Assembly (NCBI GenBank): GCA_013420905.1
Contig: JAAXNY010000006.1
Coordinates: forward strand, 1,054,001 to 1,118,000
DNA length: 64,000 nucleotides
DNA from: Collybia mongolica
Taxonomy: Eukaryota > Basidiomycota > Agaricomycetes > Agaricales > Clitocybaceae
Direction: 5' to 3'
In this document: positions 34,903 to 46,660 of the stretch, piece by piece
How positions within the stretch are numbered: position 1 is the first letter of the stretch
Layout: every line of letters starts with the position of its first letter
Translations under genes and position numbers: made by a program
Notes under the pieces: generated by a model
Told to the model about the DNA's origin: nothing
The model's input: the letters and a program-made list of their open reading frames with translations, nothing else
Database searches by the model: none

Positions 34903-37312
34903 CTATTTGTTTACAGGCTTATAAGGTGCTCTCCTAATGACCCTCCGCCTGAATCCAGGGCCTCCCCCATTACCAAATATCTGATCGTCTGAAACAGGAG
35001 GATTTCTATCTCGCAGTGTACCCCATACTTTGTCTTTTACCCAGCCATCATTTTTCGCAGCAAGATCTCTAAAGTAAGTTTCGCCTCGCCCATCTATATA
35101 AGCAAATGTCTGATCCGTAGCACCCGTTCCATTGATAGCGTGGCGAAGGCCTGGCCAGTTGTCCATACCAATTTGTCCCTTGTACCTAGAGTCAGCTTAA
35201 AAGAGAACGATAGGGATAACTGGCAGACCTTCGCATGTTGGGCAGAATAAATCGATCGATAAGTTCCAACAGGGGGCGTCAGTGCGCGCATATGCTTTTG
35301 ATGTATCTCAGATCCATAGGCGCCTGAATCCATTTCATAACGTTGAGTCTATTTCTAACCAGTTTCAGCAAAAGATATTTACCAAATTCTGCTGTATAGA
35401 GAGAGTAATTGGAGAAGACAGTCAACGGATAAGTGAAGGCATCTCGAAGAACGGTATTCCCTCCGTGGACTGAGGTTGTTGTGCCCATGGTTGTTTGTTC
35501 CGCGAACTAGGAATATCATTAGAGTCCTACATATCACCTGGTATAGGTTATACCTGCACCCAGCCTTCGTCCTCGTACTTGGCTTGGTTGGTATAACTCA
35601 AGGACTGGGAAAACTTGACAGTTTTCGTTCCCTCAGAGGTGAACAAAATACTTTCGATGGTCAGCGCACGGCTTACATCCACCCTCGTCCAGACCGTTTC
35701 ATTCAGGGTGCTTGCTCCCCCTACTGTCTCGGTGTGCAGATCAGGAACATGATAATTCGTCATGTTTCCAGTGGTAGTTGACCTCCCTTCCCGAATATGG
35801 ACGCTGCCTGAAACAAACCAGTTGGAGTTTATCGACGGTTTATTTCCTTGACCAGCGACGCGAAGGGTGATGAAATGTGATGCATCGCCTGATAATAGTA
35901 TGGGCAAAAATGGCGTTATGTCAATCCAATAGGACGGGGCGTCAAAGGCTCCATATGACGCCAATGGGCGCCAGTTCGACGGTGTGATCCCTCCCGTGTA
36001 GATAACGGGGTAAGGCCACACGACGCCTGCGAGTTGGTCATCAACAAGAACCTGAACTTCTCTAAATGGGCCCTTTCCGATGATGCCTGTACTCTCCGGA
36101 AAGTAAGCAACAAATTCATCCGGAGTATCTTGGCCGAACGTTAGCGCCAGAATACTACGGAGAGAGACAGGTTCTACTCAGGTACCAAAATTCCTCTGCC
36201 GCATTTCCTGAACAGAATATCTCCACAAAGGCCTCAATCGAGTTTTTGGGCAACGATATATTTGTGCTAACCCCGATATCATCGTCTATTGTAAAGAAAT
36301 TCGGCAGGGTTGGTGATAAGTTGGAAAGAGGTATAATAAAGTCGGCTATTTTCGGCGCGGTAAAACTACTTGTAGGTGCGTAGAATGTTGCAGTCAAAAT
36401 CACTGTAGTTATTTGAATTAGATACGGTTAAAGAGCATGGCGCAGGTTAAAGTTATGCACCGTCAAATTCTCCATCTAATAATCTTGAAACGAAAGAACC
36501 GTTAGCCAAGAAGTAAATGCTGAATGGAGAATGACTGACAATTCCGGATCAATTATGTTACCAAAATCCATCATAAGATCGCTCTCTGCAGAAAACAGAG
36601 GCCTAAAGTGAGTGACGTCTTTGACACTTCAATTGTCTGTTTTTAGCTTGACGTTGTAGAAATGAAGTTTAGCTCACGTTTCCCATATTGTTCCAGTCTT
36701 TGTCGGCTCTGCACTTGAACTCCGCCAAACTGGGCAGGCATTGTTGAGGGCATATATTGAAAAGAATGTAGTAAAATGACGCACTCTCCGTGTGTGAAAG
36801 GTAAATAGCCTTACGTCACATCAGATAGGGTTATGGGATGAATTTGAGTGGAGTATTTTACACTTAGCCGATCGTACTGAGTTCCAGCGCTGCTCACAAT
36901 GTGAGCCTGCAGCGTTGAAGTTAACTGACTGTAGTACTTACGAAGAAACTGACAGGTTCAAAGCAATAGTAGCCCACTTGCCTATTTCCCCACAACTGGG
37001 AGCAGTAGGGGGGGAATAACGCACAATAGCAGGGGCGTTGAATGACCCGTCTCCAAAGGAATGCTTCAATAGCTCTATGGAACAACTATTGCCGCTTTTA
37101 GGGATTGCGGGAGGTACGAATACCTGCAAATCAGCCAAAGGTGCGACAGTTGGATCATCAGTGGATAGAGGGACCCTTCGCTCCAGGTCTGGCTCTCGAA
37201 TATGTGCTTCAAGCCCGTGTAGCAAAGCAGACAACTCGCCTGCACTCATCTGGGTAGTGACTGTGGTAACACATGCAAAAAGAATGGCACCAGCGTGGCG
37301 AAATGATACCAT
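34903..37312 (-). CDS. PNGase A-like peptide-N4-asparagine amidase
   Basis: A secreted protein of the PNGase A family, whose plant member removes N-glycans from peptides. The start gives a signal peptide (SFRHAGAILFACVTTVTTQ). Later segments are PLADLQVFVPPAIPKSG, CSIELLKHSFGDGSF, NAPAIVRYSPPTAPSCGEIG, KWATIALNLSV, then IEAFVEIFCSGNAAEEFWY, WPYPVIYTGGITPSNWRPL, GAFDAPSYWIDITPFLPIL, and the C-terminal domain. At least nine introns, several exons being very short (36430-36920). Function in fungi is little studied, so catalytic activity is assumed from the family. It is followed by the S1/P1 nuclease gene upstream on the same strand; both are secretory hydrolases. Confidence 0.87.
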
Positions 37313-37591
37313 GTTGATCTTCTGATTTTGGTGTTTCTGGGGACGTGGTTGACAAGCCTGAGTCTACCCCTTCCAGCCAAGGTCATTGAGCTTCTTATAA
37401 CCGACGAGAACCCTTCTTCAACACATGGATTATCCCGCCGATCTCGAACCCGGTCCGATCTCATACCCACACTCAAGGGATACCCTGTCGATTCCGCGCT
37501 ACATGCTAACAGGTGATCATGAATGACACGTTCTTGGAAATTCCTAACGCATGCTTTACAAAAGTTACGGTCTGTAAATAAAAACCATAGC

Positions 37592-39222
37592 TCATGGCAA
37601 ATTCGTTGCCCCATCAAAAAGTACGTTGAGCCATGCCGCAAGCCGATAGCCTTGCTTTGCTATTTGGGATTCAATCTAGCGAGCACAAGTAAATTACAAA
37701 GTCTTTCTGCAGAAAGGTGTACTTACGATGGGGACAGCATTGGTGTAATAATTTGAGGTGCACAAGTCTGAGCCAGTAGTGAAACTGAAGACAAACGACT
37801 GGGGGATTTCCTATCAGTATGAGCATTACTTTCAGAAGAAGGTCAAGCGAATTTACGCAGTCATAGGAATTAGAATCTTGAGCCCATACGAGAGGGCAGC
37901 GAAGGGGGGTGATTGCGCGTGGTCGCAAAAGGCCCGCAATATCAGCTTCCACGCTTCGTCTAGCTGGACTAGTGGTTGACGAGCATGTTATCCACGACCC
38001 TGCCGAGGCAGCGTACGCTCCGGACTATCAATGTCACATAATTAGTATGCAGATTAGAAGGCACTACGCGGAAAGTAGTAGTAACCTTAATTCTTCCTGC
38101 AAGGTTATTGGCCCATGTAGTGACAGAACCACCATAGTTTGCAGCAAGAAGCTTGTTGACCATTCCAGAATCTGAAGTAGTTTGAGCCCCTTGCCAAAGC
38201 CGTAGACGCTGTACTCACCCCATAGCTAGATTATGTATTTAGAAGGATGTTACAGAATACTTGAGCATAACTCACAGAGTGTAGATTTGTAGTGGATCCA
38301 CTACATTTGACGCTAATGTCGTTTCCTCCGACTGCACGGGCCTCAACATGTAGTGGCTGACCAATATCGCCAATGAACTGTGGATATATTTATCAGGCTG
38401 ACAGGAATCTCACAGGGCAAAAAAGAATGAAAGTACGTGGTCTGATCATAGTAAATCAGTTTATGTGTTCCTTGGAAGAGACTAATGGACGGACCAAGGA
38501 ACTTCAATGCTTCTTGACGTTGTGCGGCGGAAAGGCTGGTATCAATCACGCGAGTTGTGTAATTTGCAATGGCAGTTACTGGGGTTCGCGTTAGCCAAGG
38601 AAATTAGCACTGACAAGTGTATTTCGTACGAATACACTTTCCACTCGCACAATCCCGCGATTCAGACACAGAACAGGATGTTGGGGGATTGTCTGTTCAG
38701 TGGTACATGTCGCCCCCAGCTAAACTTCAACAGAGAGCAGGGCGAACCTTCAGCATCGACATAATGCAGTTCCGAAGACCTAGGGCGATGTCAGGAACAT
38801 ATGTAAGCTGATCGTATCGTATAAAATCACCAAGCATAAGCAGAATTAGATTTAATCTCATCAGCCCACTGAAAGCGATATTTGAGTGCCGGGTGGTAGA
38901 CGTTAATATGTAAATTACGCTAGCTGCAGGTCCGAGTGATTGAGAATAAGTCGCTCCAAGGGATGACTTGACGAAGGCCAGAGCGTTAGGGGAAAGAAAC
39001 TACCAGCTACGTTATTGGCTTTCCGGATGAGCACCGGTGACGTGCTCACTTGCATCGCGACATATCTTCAAAAACGTAAATTTATTAATAATGATGCTCG
39101 AGTACTGAGCAGGGTCCTGCCGGGACTTACCCAACTGCATGATGCCCATTGGCACCCCAGGCATACACTCCAGAAATATATCCCAGTAAACAGAGAATCG
39201 CCGGAAGATTCCGTCCAAGCAT
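37592..39222 (-). CDS. S1/P1-type secreted nuclease
   Basis: A zinc-dependent nuclease that cuts single-stranded DNA and RNA and removes 3'-phosphates. It was read from many small exons with no long open frame. ATG ends at 39222; the signal peptide PAILCLLGYISGVYA is followed directly by WGANGHHAVGYVAMQ, whose N-terminal Trp and His ligate zinc after cleavage. Further segments are FVKSSLGATYSQSLGPAASW, ADEIKSNSAYAW, SELHYVDAEG (His-Asp ligands), ARAVGGNDISV, FIGDIGQPLHVE, LISRAF, CPLVWAQDSNSYDC and SQIAKQGYRLAAWLNVLFDG before the stop at 37592. Paired Cys match the disulphides of the family. Length is near 300 residues, as usual. A few splice sites in the middle (38590-38760) remain tentative. 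Confidence 0.87.
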
Positions 39223-39737
39223 TGCGTAGTAGCGGAAGGGATATCATTTAAGTGATCAGGGGTCCACTACTTATAGGCCTGCGATAAGAATTTTTAAATG
39301 GTCGATCCAAAAATACTACTAAAGCACGAGGTCGTTTTATCAATGGTTTTTGATCGTGACTGCAATGCCGCATGCTTGAATGTAAACGGCAAAGGTGTAT
39401 CATGCGTCGCTGCCAACTGAAAATGTACGCGAATCATCTGAGGAAACGACAATGTGATGACATCTGGCAATCACCCCTTTACGTTAGGGTTCCCAACAAG
39501 ACAATAGAATTTCCTGTCAGGAGCGACTGTTTACATTGTAGTAGTGGGTCACGACGATGATAGACGGTTGTCGAGTGAGGTTTCAGGGATGATTCATATA
39601 CAACTTGAACCATGTAAATATAGATTGGGATGTCGAAGATCAGAAGGGACAAAAGCCAGGTATGGGCCGTATCGGAGCATAATACATAGACTGCGCCAGG
39701 CGTCTTCACAGCCAGTACAACCAAGTAAATGTCAGAA
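39223..39737. other. Intergenic between S1/P1 nuclease and the acidic protein gene
   Basis: Gene-free AT-rich sequence: promoter of the nuclease gene and 3' flank of the next minus-strand gene. No coding signal seen. Confidence 0.5.
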
Positions 39738-41118
39738 TCATGCAGGCTCCGGTTTAAGTCCCTCCTTTTCTTCAGTTGTACCACCCATATTCAAGAAGTC
39801 TTCCATGTCCATCGCAAAGCCCATAGTGGGTTCTGATCCATTTCCGAAGAATCCAGGACTCAGGTTTGACAGGTCGAGGGAATTGAGGTCAAATTGGGCC
39901 TCGCCACCTGAAGTATTAGTATTGCCTGAGGATGAGTTAACATCTTGTAGTTGCGATGACGAGAAACCGGCCAGGAGCGCCCCTGGGGAAGGGACGGATG
40001 GCAAAGATGGGGTTGTCTTTTCCTGCAGGTGTTGAGTAGAATCAGCTTGCGTTGTAAGCGTAGCGAATATGTCTTCCTCGTTGGATGGGCCAGGGTTATT
40101 AAGAAAATTTCTATCAGCTGAATCCTCTTGCTTCACTGCAGGGTCATTCATCACATTAGCGTCTCCAGCGGCAGGAGAAAATAAACCATCCGTGCTCGTA
40201 ACATCTGCAGAGTTGGAATCTGGTGCGTCTCCAAAAAGGTCTGTCATGGCGGCCATGTCAATGTCCATGGAATCTAGGTCGAGTTCAATAGGCTTGTCTA
40301 CACTACTCCCTGCGTTCCCGTCTACGTGCATTTTGACATTATCCTGGTCTGTGTCTGATACTGTGAGGTCGATGTCGACGGTTGGGTCGAGTACGGCACT
40401 AGACGATGCAAATGCTGCCATTAACTCTGGAGGAAATTCGTTAGAACCCACAGGGCGGGCAGATTTAGGTGCAAGGGTGACAGGGGAAGCCAGTCCAGTT
40501 GGGAATAATGATGCTTCTTCGGGGGTGATGCGAAGGGCGGTCGAGGAAAGATCAAGTTTCAGTGGGAATGCTGGACGATGGAGGGAAGAAATGGATATGG
40601 CTGACGGGCGGCGTCCAGGACCAACAGTGAAGTTGGGGGCTGGGGGTGAATTTGTTGGTGTAGGGTGGGCAGTGTTGACTTGCGAGATGTCCACATCCGA
40701 GCCTACGGGAAGTGCAACTCGGGTCGATGTTGGAGACAGAGAGGTGGACTTTGAGCGTGTTCGAGTTGCAACTGACGCCTTCTCGACTTCCTGTAGGCGT
40801 CGTTCCTCGCGGTATAGATCTCGTTGCAGGACCGAGATAGCACGAAGCTGTGGATAATACCTCTTATCTACTTAAAGACCAAAGCTGGATCGCGAGGCAC
40901 GTACAAGATGGGCTTCAATAGAATCACAAAGTTGGTCGTATTTTTCAACTTCGCGTCCAAGGGATGCAGTTAATGACCGAGGAGGATTTGGTGCATGATT
41001 TTCGATTCCACTGCAGGTTCAACCATTAAGGCACAATCACGATAGAGTCCTTGGGTAACATACAGCTTGCGAGTATCGGCATAAAAGCCATAGATTTGTC
41101 CAGTCTTTACCGCTGCAT
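39738..41118 (-). CDS. Unassigned acidic protein with coiled coil and possible activation region
   Basis: Exons 41111-41118 (8 bases, ATGCAGCG), 40905-41010 and 39738-40847 close in phase to 407 residues. The N-terminus is helical (SLTASLGREVEKYDQLC, then LLRAISVLQRDLYREERRLQ). A Ser/Pro/Thr-rich middle and an Asp/Ser-rich acidic C-terminal half follow (DKPIELDLDSMDIDMAAMTD, DLNSLDLSNLSPGFFG), ending in MGFAMDMEDFLNMGG, a pattern like acidic transactivation segments. I do not recognise a family. The helical head with an acidic tail recalls fungal Mediator tail or transcription co-regulator subunits, but this is only an impression. The 8-base first exon is chosen because it alone gives an ATG in phase with the conserved-looking helix. 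Confidence 0.65.
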
Positions 41119-41704
41119 TCTGCAAAAGCAACAGTAATAATGTTAGAACTCGATTGTCATTCATGAGTGGCAGACCATTTTACCTTGAGACATGTCGACA
41201 AACCGTTGATTTCTGCACCCAGGATTGGGCTTGATGCCGGTGATGGATCAGGAGGTGGAGGCATTGCCTTGGAAGCATCCTCCTCAGTTTTTAAGGGACT
41301 CATGGCGTCCTTAGAGATAGAGTCCTTCAAATTGTGTGGACGAGACTTGGGTGTCATAAGAAAGGAGTGGTGCGGGTTACCAATGCCACCGATCCGTGTG
41401 TTTGATCAGGCACAAGCGTTCTAGCAAACACTTGGAATCGTAATTGGGCCCTCTGGAGTAACTTACACACGCAGTGGCAGCAACACTCATATTCTGCGGC
41501 GATACTGGCGTGTTTTCTTTGCAAACATTCAAATAACTCACTGTATAGAGTTGGAGAATTCATCTTGACTTACCACTCTTGCCCTTCATCAATCCAGTCA
41601 TCGTTCTTGTTGCAATACGTACCCAAGGTGAAACCACATTCATTTCGTCTCAGTGGATAACAGTACTTATCAGTGAAATAGGCTAGTCCCGATAGGTCGG
41701 GTGA
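41119..41704. other. Unresolved segment between the acidic protein gene and UVRAG
   Basis: The minus strand carries open pieces, MNVVSPWVRIATRTMTGLMK (ATG near 41643) and a Pro/Ser-rich frame at 41157-41357, with GT..AG sites between them. No splice combination I tried keeps one frame to a stop. It may be a small gene with tiny exons or only 5' leader and promoter of the two flanking genes. Confidence 0.3.
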
Positions 41705-44700
41705 ATGTCGCAAAGTCAAGCCCTATCGCTAGCCACGGATCAGCCATCCAGTACTCATTTGACACGGGTTTGTTCCTTTCCCAAAACAATTTCAAGCTGC
41801 GGCAGTTCTGACCAACATTCCAGAGACGAGTTCGACATGTTACTGCTGTTCAGATACGCAACTTGACGCCGTTCCCCGTCAGAGACGCCTTTGCCTCCGC
41901 GTTGTCCCAACCTGCGGAGCAATCACAGTTTACAAGTCATGGACATCTGTCGGACGACTTAGATGTCACGCTTTCACGAAAGCGCAGCCGTAGAATTTCC
42001 ACTAACTCAATGACAACTCATCGAAGTTTACGGTCAGATGACGGTGGTGACGATGTAGTAAACCCTAGAGGCCCTGGAGAAAGAGAGAGAAAAACTTCGG
42101 GCTCCCGAGTAAACTTCTCGCCTGGAGGGGGTAATCACAACAAGTTGTATCTCACACCTGGATCGGCTCCCACTGTCAGGCCTCACAGACCTAGGACCAA
42201 TTCCATGGCATCGGTCGGTTCTCAATTCTCTGGCCAGTTCGCGTCGAGTTCTGGGCCTACTGTCGGTTTACCAACTGCGTCGACGACAACATCTACCGTA
42301 TTTATACCCGATAACTCCCAGACAGGGCTCGAAAAAGTTATCAATTCCCGCCTAGTCGAGACTTTTTTGACTGTCACTATTCCGCCACAATCCTCAGACG
42401 CTCTGTCCATTCCGAATCCAATATCTTCGCTGCCACCACAATCAATGCAGCCATCTGCCAGAGCAACCGCGCCTTCCTACAACCTACGAGACAAACCACA
42501 AGGCTCGGTGTCATCTTTCAAATCTGCCGATAATAATCTAGGTCGTAATAATCATAAACCATCCCCGCTATCACCACCCGGAAAAGCCACGGCCAAGTCA
42601 CGACGTGATTCCCTGAGCTCTACAAGACTCATATCGTCCAAAGCAAATCCAGCGCATGTTAGATCTGCTTCTACTACTGCCCTACGACCAAACGGAAAAA
42701 ACGTTAATACAATATCTTTGCTATCGTCACCTCTTCCGGTTAGGACGACCTCGTCAGAGCCATCCCTGCCAAATTGGTTCTCTTCCATCCATCGCCCTTC
42801 GACGAACCCAACTTTTCCTATCGATGCGCGCTCTAACTATGAATTTGTGGATTGGACAGATCTCAGCGGGCAGATGATGAAGATAGGAATATGGGGGAAA
42901 GTAAGCGGGCAATGGCAAAAGCAGGATCCTGGCCAACGTAAAGGCAAAGAAAAACAAGTGGAGCCTAGCGCAATCTCCAGTGCCGAATGGAAACTATTAG
43001 ATGAATGGGAGGTTGATCTTGCAAAGCTCGTTCCACTATCAGATGATGTACGTGCATTACATTACTTAACACTCACTCTCATGTAGTGATTATCTTCAAG
43101 CTAATGACTCACCCATCCCCCCTGCCTTCAAATACTCTTATCGTCACATTATCTCCACCCGGTGGGATGTATTACCTACCCTCTCGTCTCGCCTCCAGAG
43201 CACAATCTCCGAACCTCACGACTGGGTACACCTCAGATCCTGAATCGGAGGTAAGAAAGGTCAAAAAATCAGGCAAACCATTGCCCGAGACAGCGAATGA
43301 TTTGGTGGACCCAACGAATGATGTAGTTTCCCTGTCGCGACGGCGGCGCAAGACCCGCATTACGGATGAGTCAAATTCGTCAAGTGATGCACTGAAGACC
43401 GCCGGATGGCAGGATCTCTTCAAGTGTGTAGTTTGATCTGTAGAGCTGCTCTTCCTTTTCATAGTTTCTTTAGGCTCGTCACATTGCAAGCTTGCATCCT
43501 TGATAATGAAGGTTCCCTTGTGGATATCATACAGGGAATTGATACAATTCTTGACAATGATGTTACGTCTGTCTTGGTAAGTTCCATAAACGTTCATCTC
43601 TACTCTTTCCTTCTGTGTCCACTTTCTTTTACTTTTTTCACTGGGTCTCAAGCTTAATCACTGAAGCGGCGCGAAGTTTCCGAGCGTGAAGCTCGAGTGG
43701 AAGAATTAATAACCAACCGTAGAAAGGTTATTGAAGAATCTGAGAGATGTGCGTCAACCTCGCTGTTGTGGTTCCTTTTGACAACTTGTCTCAGTGAAAC
43801 ATGAAATGGAAGTTCGGTTAGAGAATCTCCGGCAGCGAAGAGAAATGCTCGTTTTTGCCAGGGAGCAACATCAAGAAGAGCTAAGCTTTAGTTTCCGTCG
43901 AGAAGAAGAAATTGATCAGGATAGGCAAGTTCTGCACATCCATCCTGACGGTCATTGCTAAAAGGGCACCACGCCACAGAACTCAGCATCTCACTCTGCG
44001 TGCTCGATTCGGTCCGACACGTACTACCCTCCTTACCATATTATCGGCGATATTCCCTATAGAGCTCCTTTCTCCACCGGATTTATTATACACAATTCTA
44101 GATGTGCCACTACCCATACCCCTAACATCTTCTGATCCTGGCCCACCACTTACACTCCCATCCCACAAAGATGTGAACGAAGATGTTGTGGCAACGTCGC
44201 TAGGATACGTAGCGCAAGTGGTGCAATTGTTGGCCGCGTATCTTGGCAAAGGTTTGGTGTACCCCGTAACATGTGTTGGTAGTCGAAGTTTGATCCGAGA
44301 TGGAATATCTGCCATGGTTGGACCTCGGATGTGCGTATCATGTCACTCTAGCTGGTGGTTCTCTAAACGATGTTATGACAGGTTCCCATTGTTTTCTAAA
44401 GGTGTTGATACCTATCGATTTGAGTATGGTGTTTTCCTACTGAACAAAGATATCGAAATGGTGATTGGTTAATCATATAACCCTTACCTGTTGTCATGTT
44501 CATGATCTCTTCTAGCTGATGGCCGATCGTGACTTGCGCGCTCTGGATATGCGGCATACATTGCCAAATTTAAAGAATCTTCTTCTGACTCTAACAGACG
44601 GCGATGGTATTCATTTGGAGTACGTGTCGATCGTATTATCCATTTTTTTCCTGACCCATCTAAAAGGCTTTCGCGACCATCTATAAGTTCGCCCGCGTCC

Positions 44701-45231
44701 CTGTTATCTGATTTGGAGGAGTTATCTATTCGACCCGGCTCGCCTCTTGATCCCAATTCTACCACCCCGAAAGCGACCTCTACTTCAGAATTACCTGCGG
44801 AGGGGCATTCGCCGTCGGCCAGTGTCAGCGGGTCTACAACACCGACGACAATTGACTCGTCCAAGAAGTCACGTCCGTTCCTTGCTTTTTCGCCTCTGAC
44901 CGATTTTATACGGGGGAGATATCCTTCGTCGAGCCGAGTATCCACCAAGGACGCACCAGGACCCAATGAGATACAAGAACCTGAAGAGGCTTCATCACTA
45001 ACTTCCCAAGGACCAAGAGGACAGGATAACGAAGGCGAGGATGAGGATACTAGGACAATACATGGGCCTATTCTTGATGAAGTTGCGGATGCCGGAGATG
45101 AGATGAAAAAGGTTATTTCACTTCGTAATGGTGTGAACTCTTCAGCTGAATCGGAGTCTTCATTGGAGAAATTAGATCTAGAAAACAGTTCTTTGCCAAC
45201 CGCCCTGTCTTCACTCAGTCACCTATCATAA
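41705..45231 (+). CDS. UVRAG/VPS38-like subunit of the class III PI3-kinase complex
   Basis: UVRAG/Vps38 joins Vps34-Vps15-Beclin1 (Vps30) in complex II for endosomal and autophagic traffic. A first exon (41705-41767) spliced at 41824 links MSQSQALSLATDQ to RRRVRHVTAVQIRNLTPF. A long disordered Ser/Arg/Pro region follows, then a C2-like part (YEFVDWTDLSGQMM, WELLDEWEV-like). A coiled coil comes next (REVSEREARVEELITNRRK, ERLKHEMEVRLENLRQRREM). The BARA-like domain reads LLTILSAIFPIELLSPPDLL, VATSLGYVAQVVQLLAAYLG, VYPVTCVGSRSLIRDG and GVDTYRFEYGVFLLNKDI. The acidic Ser-rich tail ends at 45231. Several introns lie between 43050 and 44640. The size, about 1,050 residues, is large for the family because of the linkers. 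Confidence 0.87.
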
Positions 45232-46660
45232 TTTATTTATTATTGTGTTTGATGCCATCTATGGTATGCCATTACTGCGACGTGCGTTAAAAACCGCAAT
45301 GAGTTATTCCCCACATTGCTTGTGGGAATGTATGCAATTGAGTGACTGAATTTAAATTAATATATACTGACTGATCATCCAGTCGTTGAGGGTCACGCTG
45401 GTCGCGACTCATCGCTCCGGGCCAGCCGGTTGATACGATCGAATATCAATGTTTTCTGTGTGTCCATGTGGTTATACAGTTCGACAACTAATCAGCCTTA
45501 GTGTGCTCCTCATCATTTCGGTACCAGTACCCGTTGTCGTGAACAACGATCACATCAGCAATATGTTTACGTAAATGTGCGCCGTCGATCCAAACTGACC
45601 CCACAGGGCTCCGGCCAGTACTGGTATTGAAGATGTTGAGTATTGTGAATGGAGTAGGAAAGGCCAGAACCTGGCTTCAGTTGATAGCAGCTGAGGTTAT
45701 CATCATTGAAAGAGCCGTTGATTTTCCGGGATGACGGAATCGACTTGCATTGTTGTTACGCGTCAAATAAGCACGCCTTGCCGTAAGCGATAAACTATAC
45801 AGGGAGGCGAAGATAAGGCTGTAAGAAGCTTCTCTCGCATAGTCCGAATATTGATATTACTTGGAGGTCCCCGTCGTAGCAACGGGCCTGGGATGCCAAT
45901 CAGCGTTATAGCTTAAACTCACTAAGTATGCATGCACTCGCAATATTATTCTACATGGTTATGTGTAGATCGGACTAGAGGTACTGTGTACAGACAGCCA
46001 TAGCCCGGACATGGTGGGTATGATGATGGAAAGGGGGAAGCGCCCTTATTCCCAACTCGGATCGGTCCTCTATGGGTGGCAACAGGCAAACGTGATGGGA
46101 CAACAAAGAGGGGCCGCTCAATGGCTAGGAGGGCGTCGCTACGCTCACGGCCAGTCGAAGGCAGCTTCAGCGATTACCTACATTTCTTAGCGGAGCGATC
46201 AACCCAGGTGAATTGTGAAGTGGTAAAATATTTTCAAGGGTAGAGACAGGGACCGGAGTTGAAAATTTGGAGGCCATTGCCGATGTTTAGAGTTCAGGGA
46301 CCAAAGGCTAGTGTGCTCTCAGTGACCCCATATATTTCACTCAAGGCTTCAACGTCGTCCACCATTCTCCTCCCGTTTCCTTCCTCAAAACTGGAGTATT
46401 AAAAGGGTCCGCCGTAGTCGCTCCTATCACTATCTTCGTCTGACCACAACTCGCAGCCAATCAGCCGCATTGTAACAACAGTCCTTTTAGACGGGCTCAA
46501 AATCAGCTACAGTGAGTCGTTGATGGTGGCTCTGTAGCTTTTACATCCTAAAATGGATGATGCCAATCTCTAGGTTCATTCTTGTGCAATTAGGCTTCAC
46601 TTTTTATATTCCTCCAACTCACTTTTCTGTCGTTCACCATCCCGGAAACTTGCCTCGAAA
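45232..46660. other. 1.43-kb gene-free region before the Pumilio gene
   Basis: Stops occur in all frames and no family is recognised. It probably holds the 3' end of the UVRAG transcript and a long promoter and 5' leader of the PUF gene, in which CAGCTACAGTGAGTC (near 46505-46520) could be part of a leader intron. No structured RNA or repeat was recognised by eye. Confidence 0.45.

Noticed and set aside
40069..40857. 262-residue plus-strand frame
   Set aside because: It is the antisense shadow of the acidic protein gene, created by biased codon composition; no start context or splice logic supports it.
43172..43651. 159-residue minus-strand frame within UVRAG
   Set aside because: Overlaps coiled-coil-coding exons of UVRAG on the other strand; no independent evidence.
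45232..46660. Possible non-coding RNA gene in the gap before the PUF gene
   Set aside because: No stem structure, promoter box or conservation could be recognised by eye.
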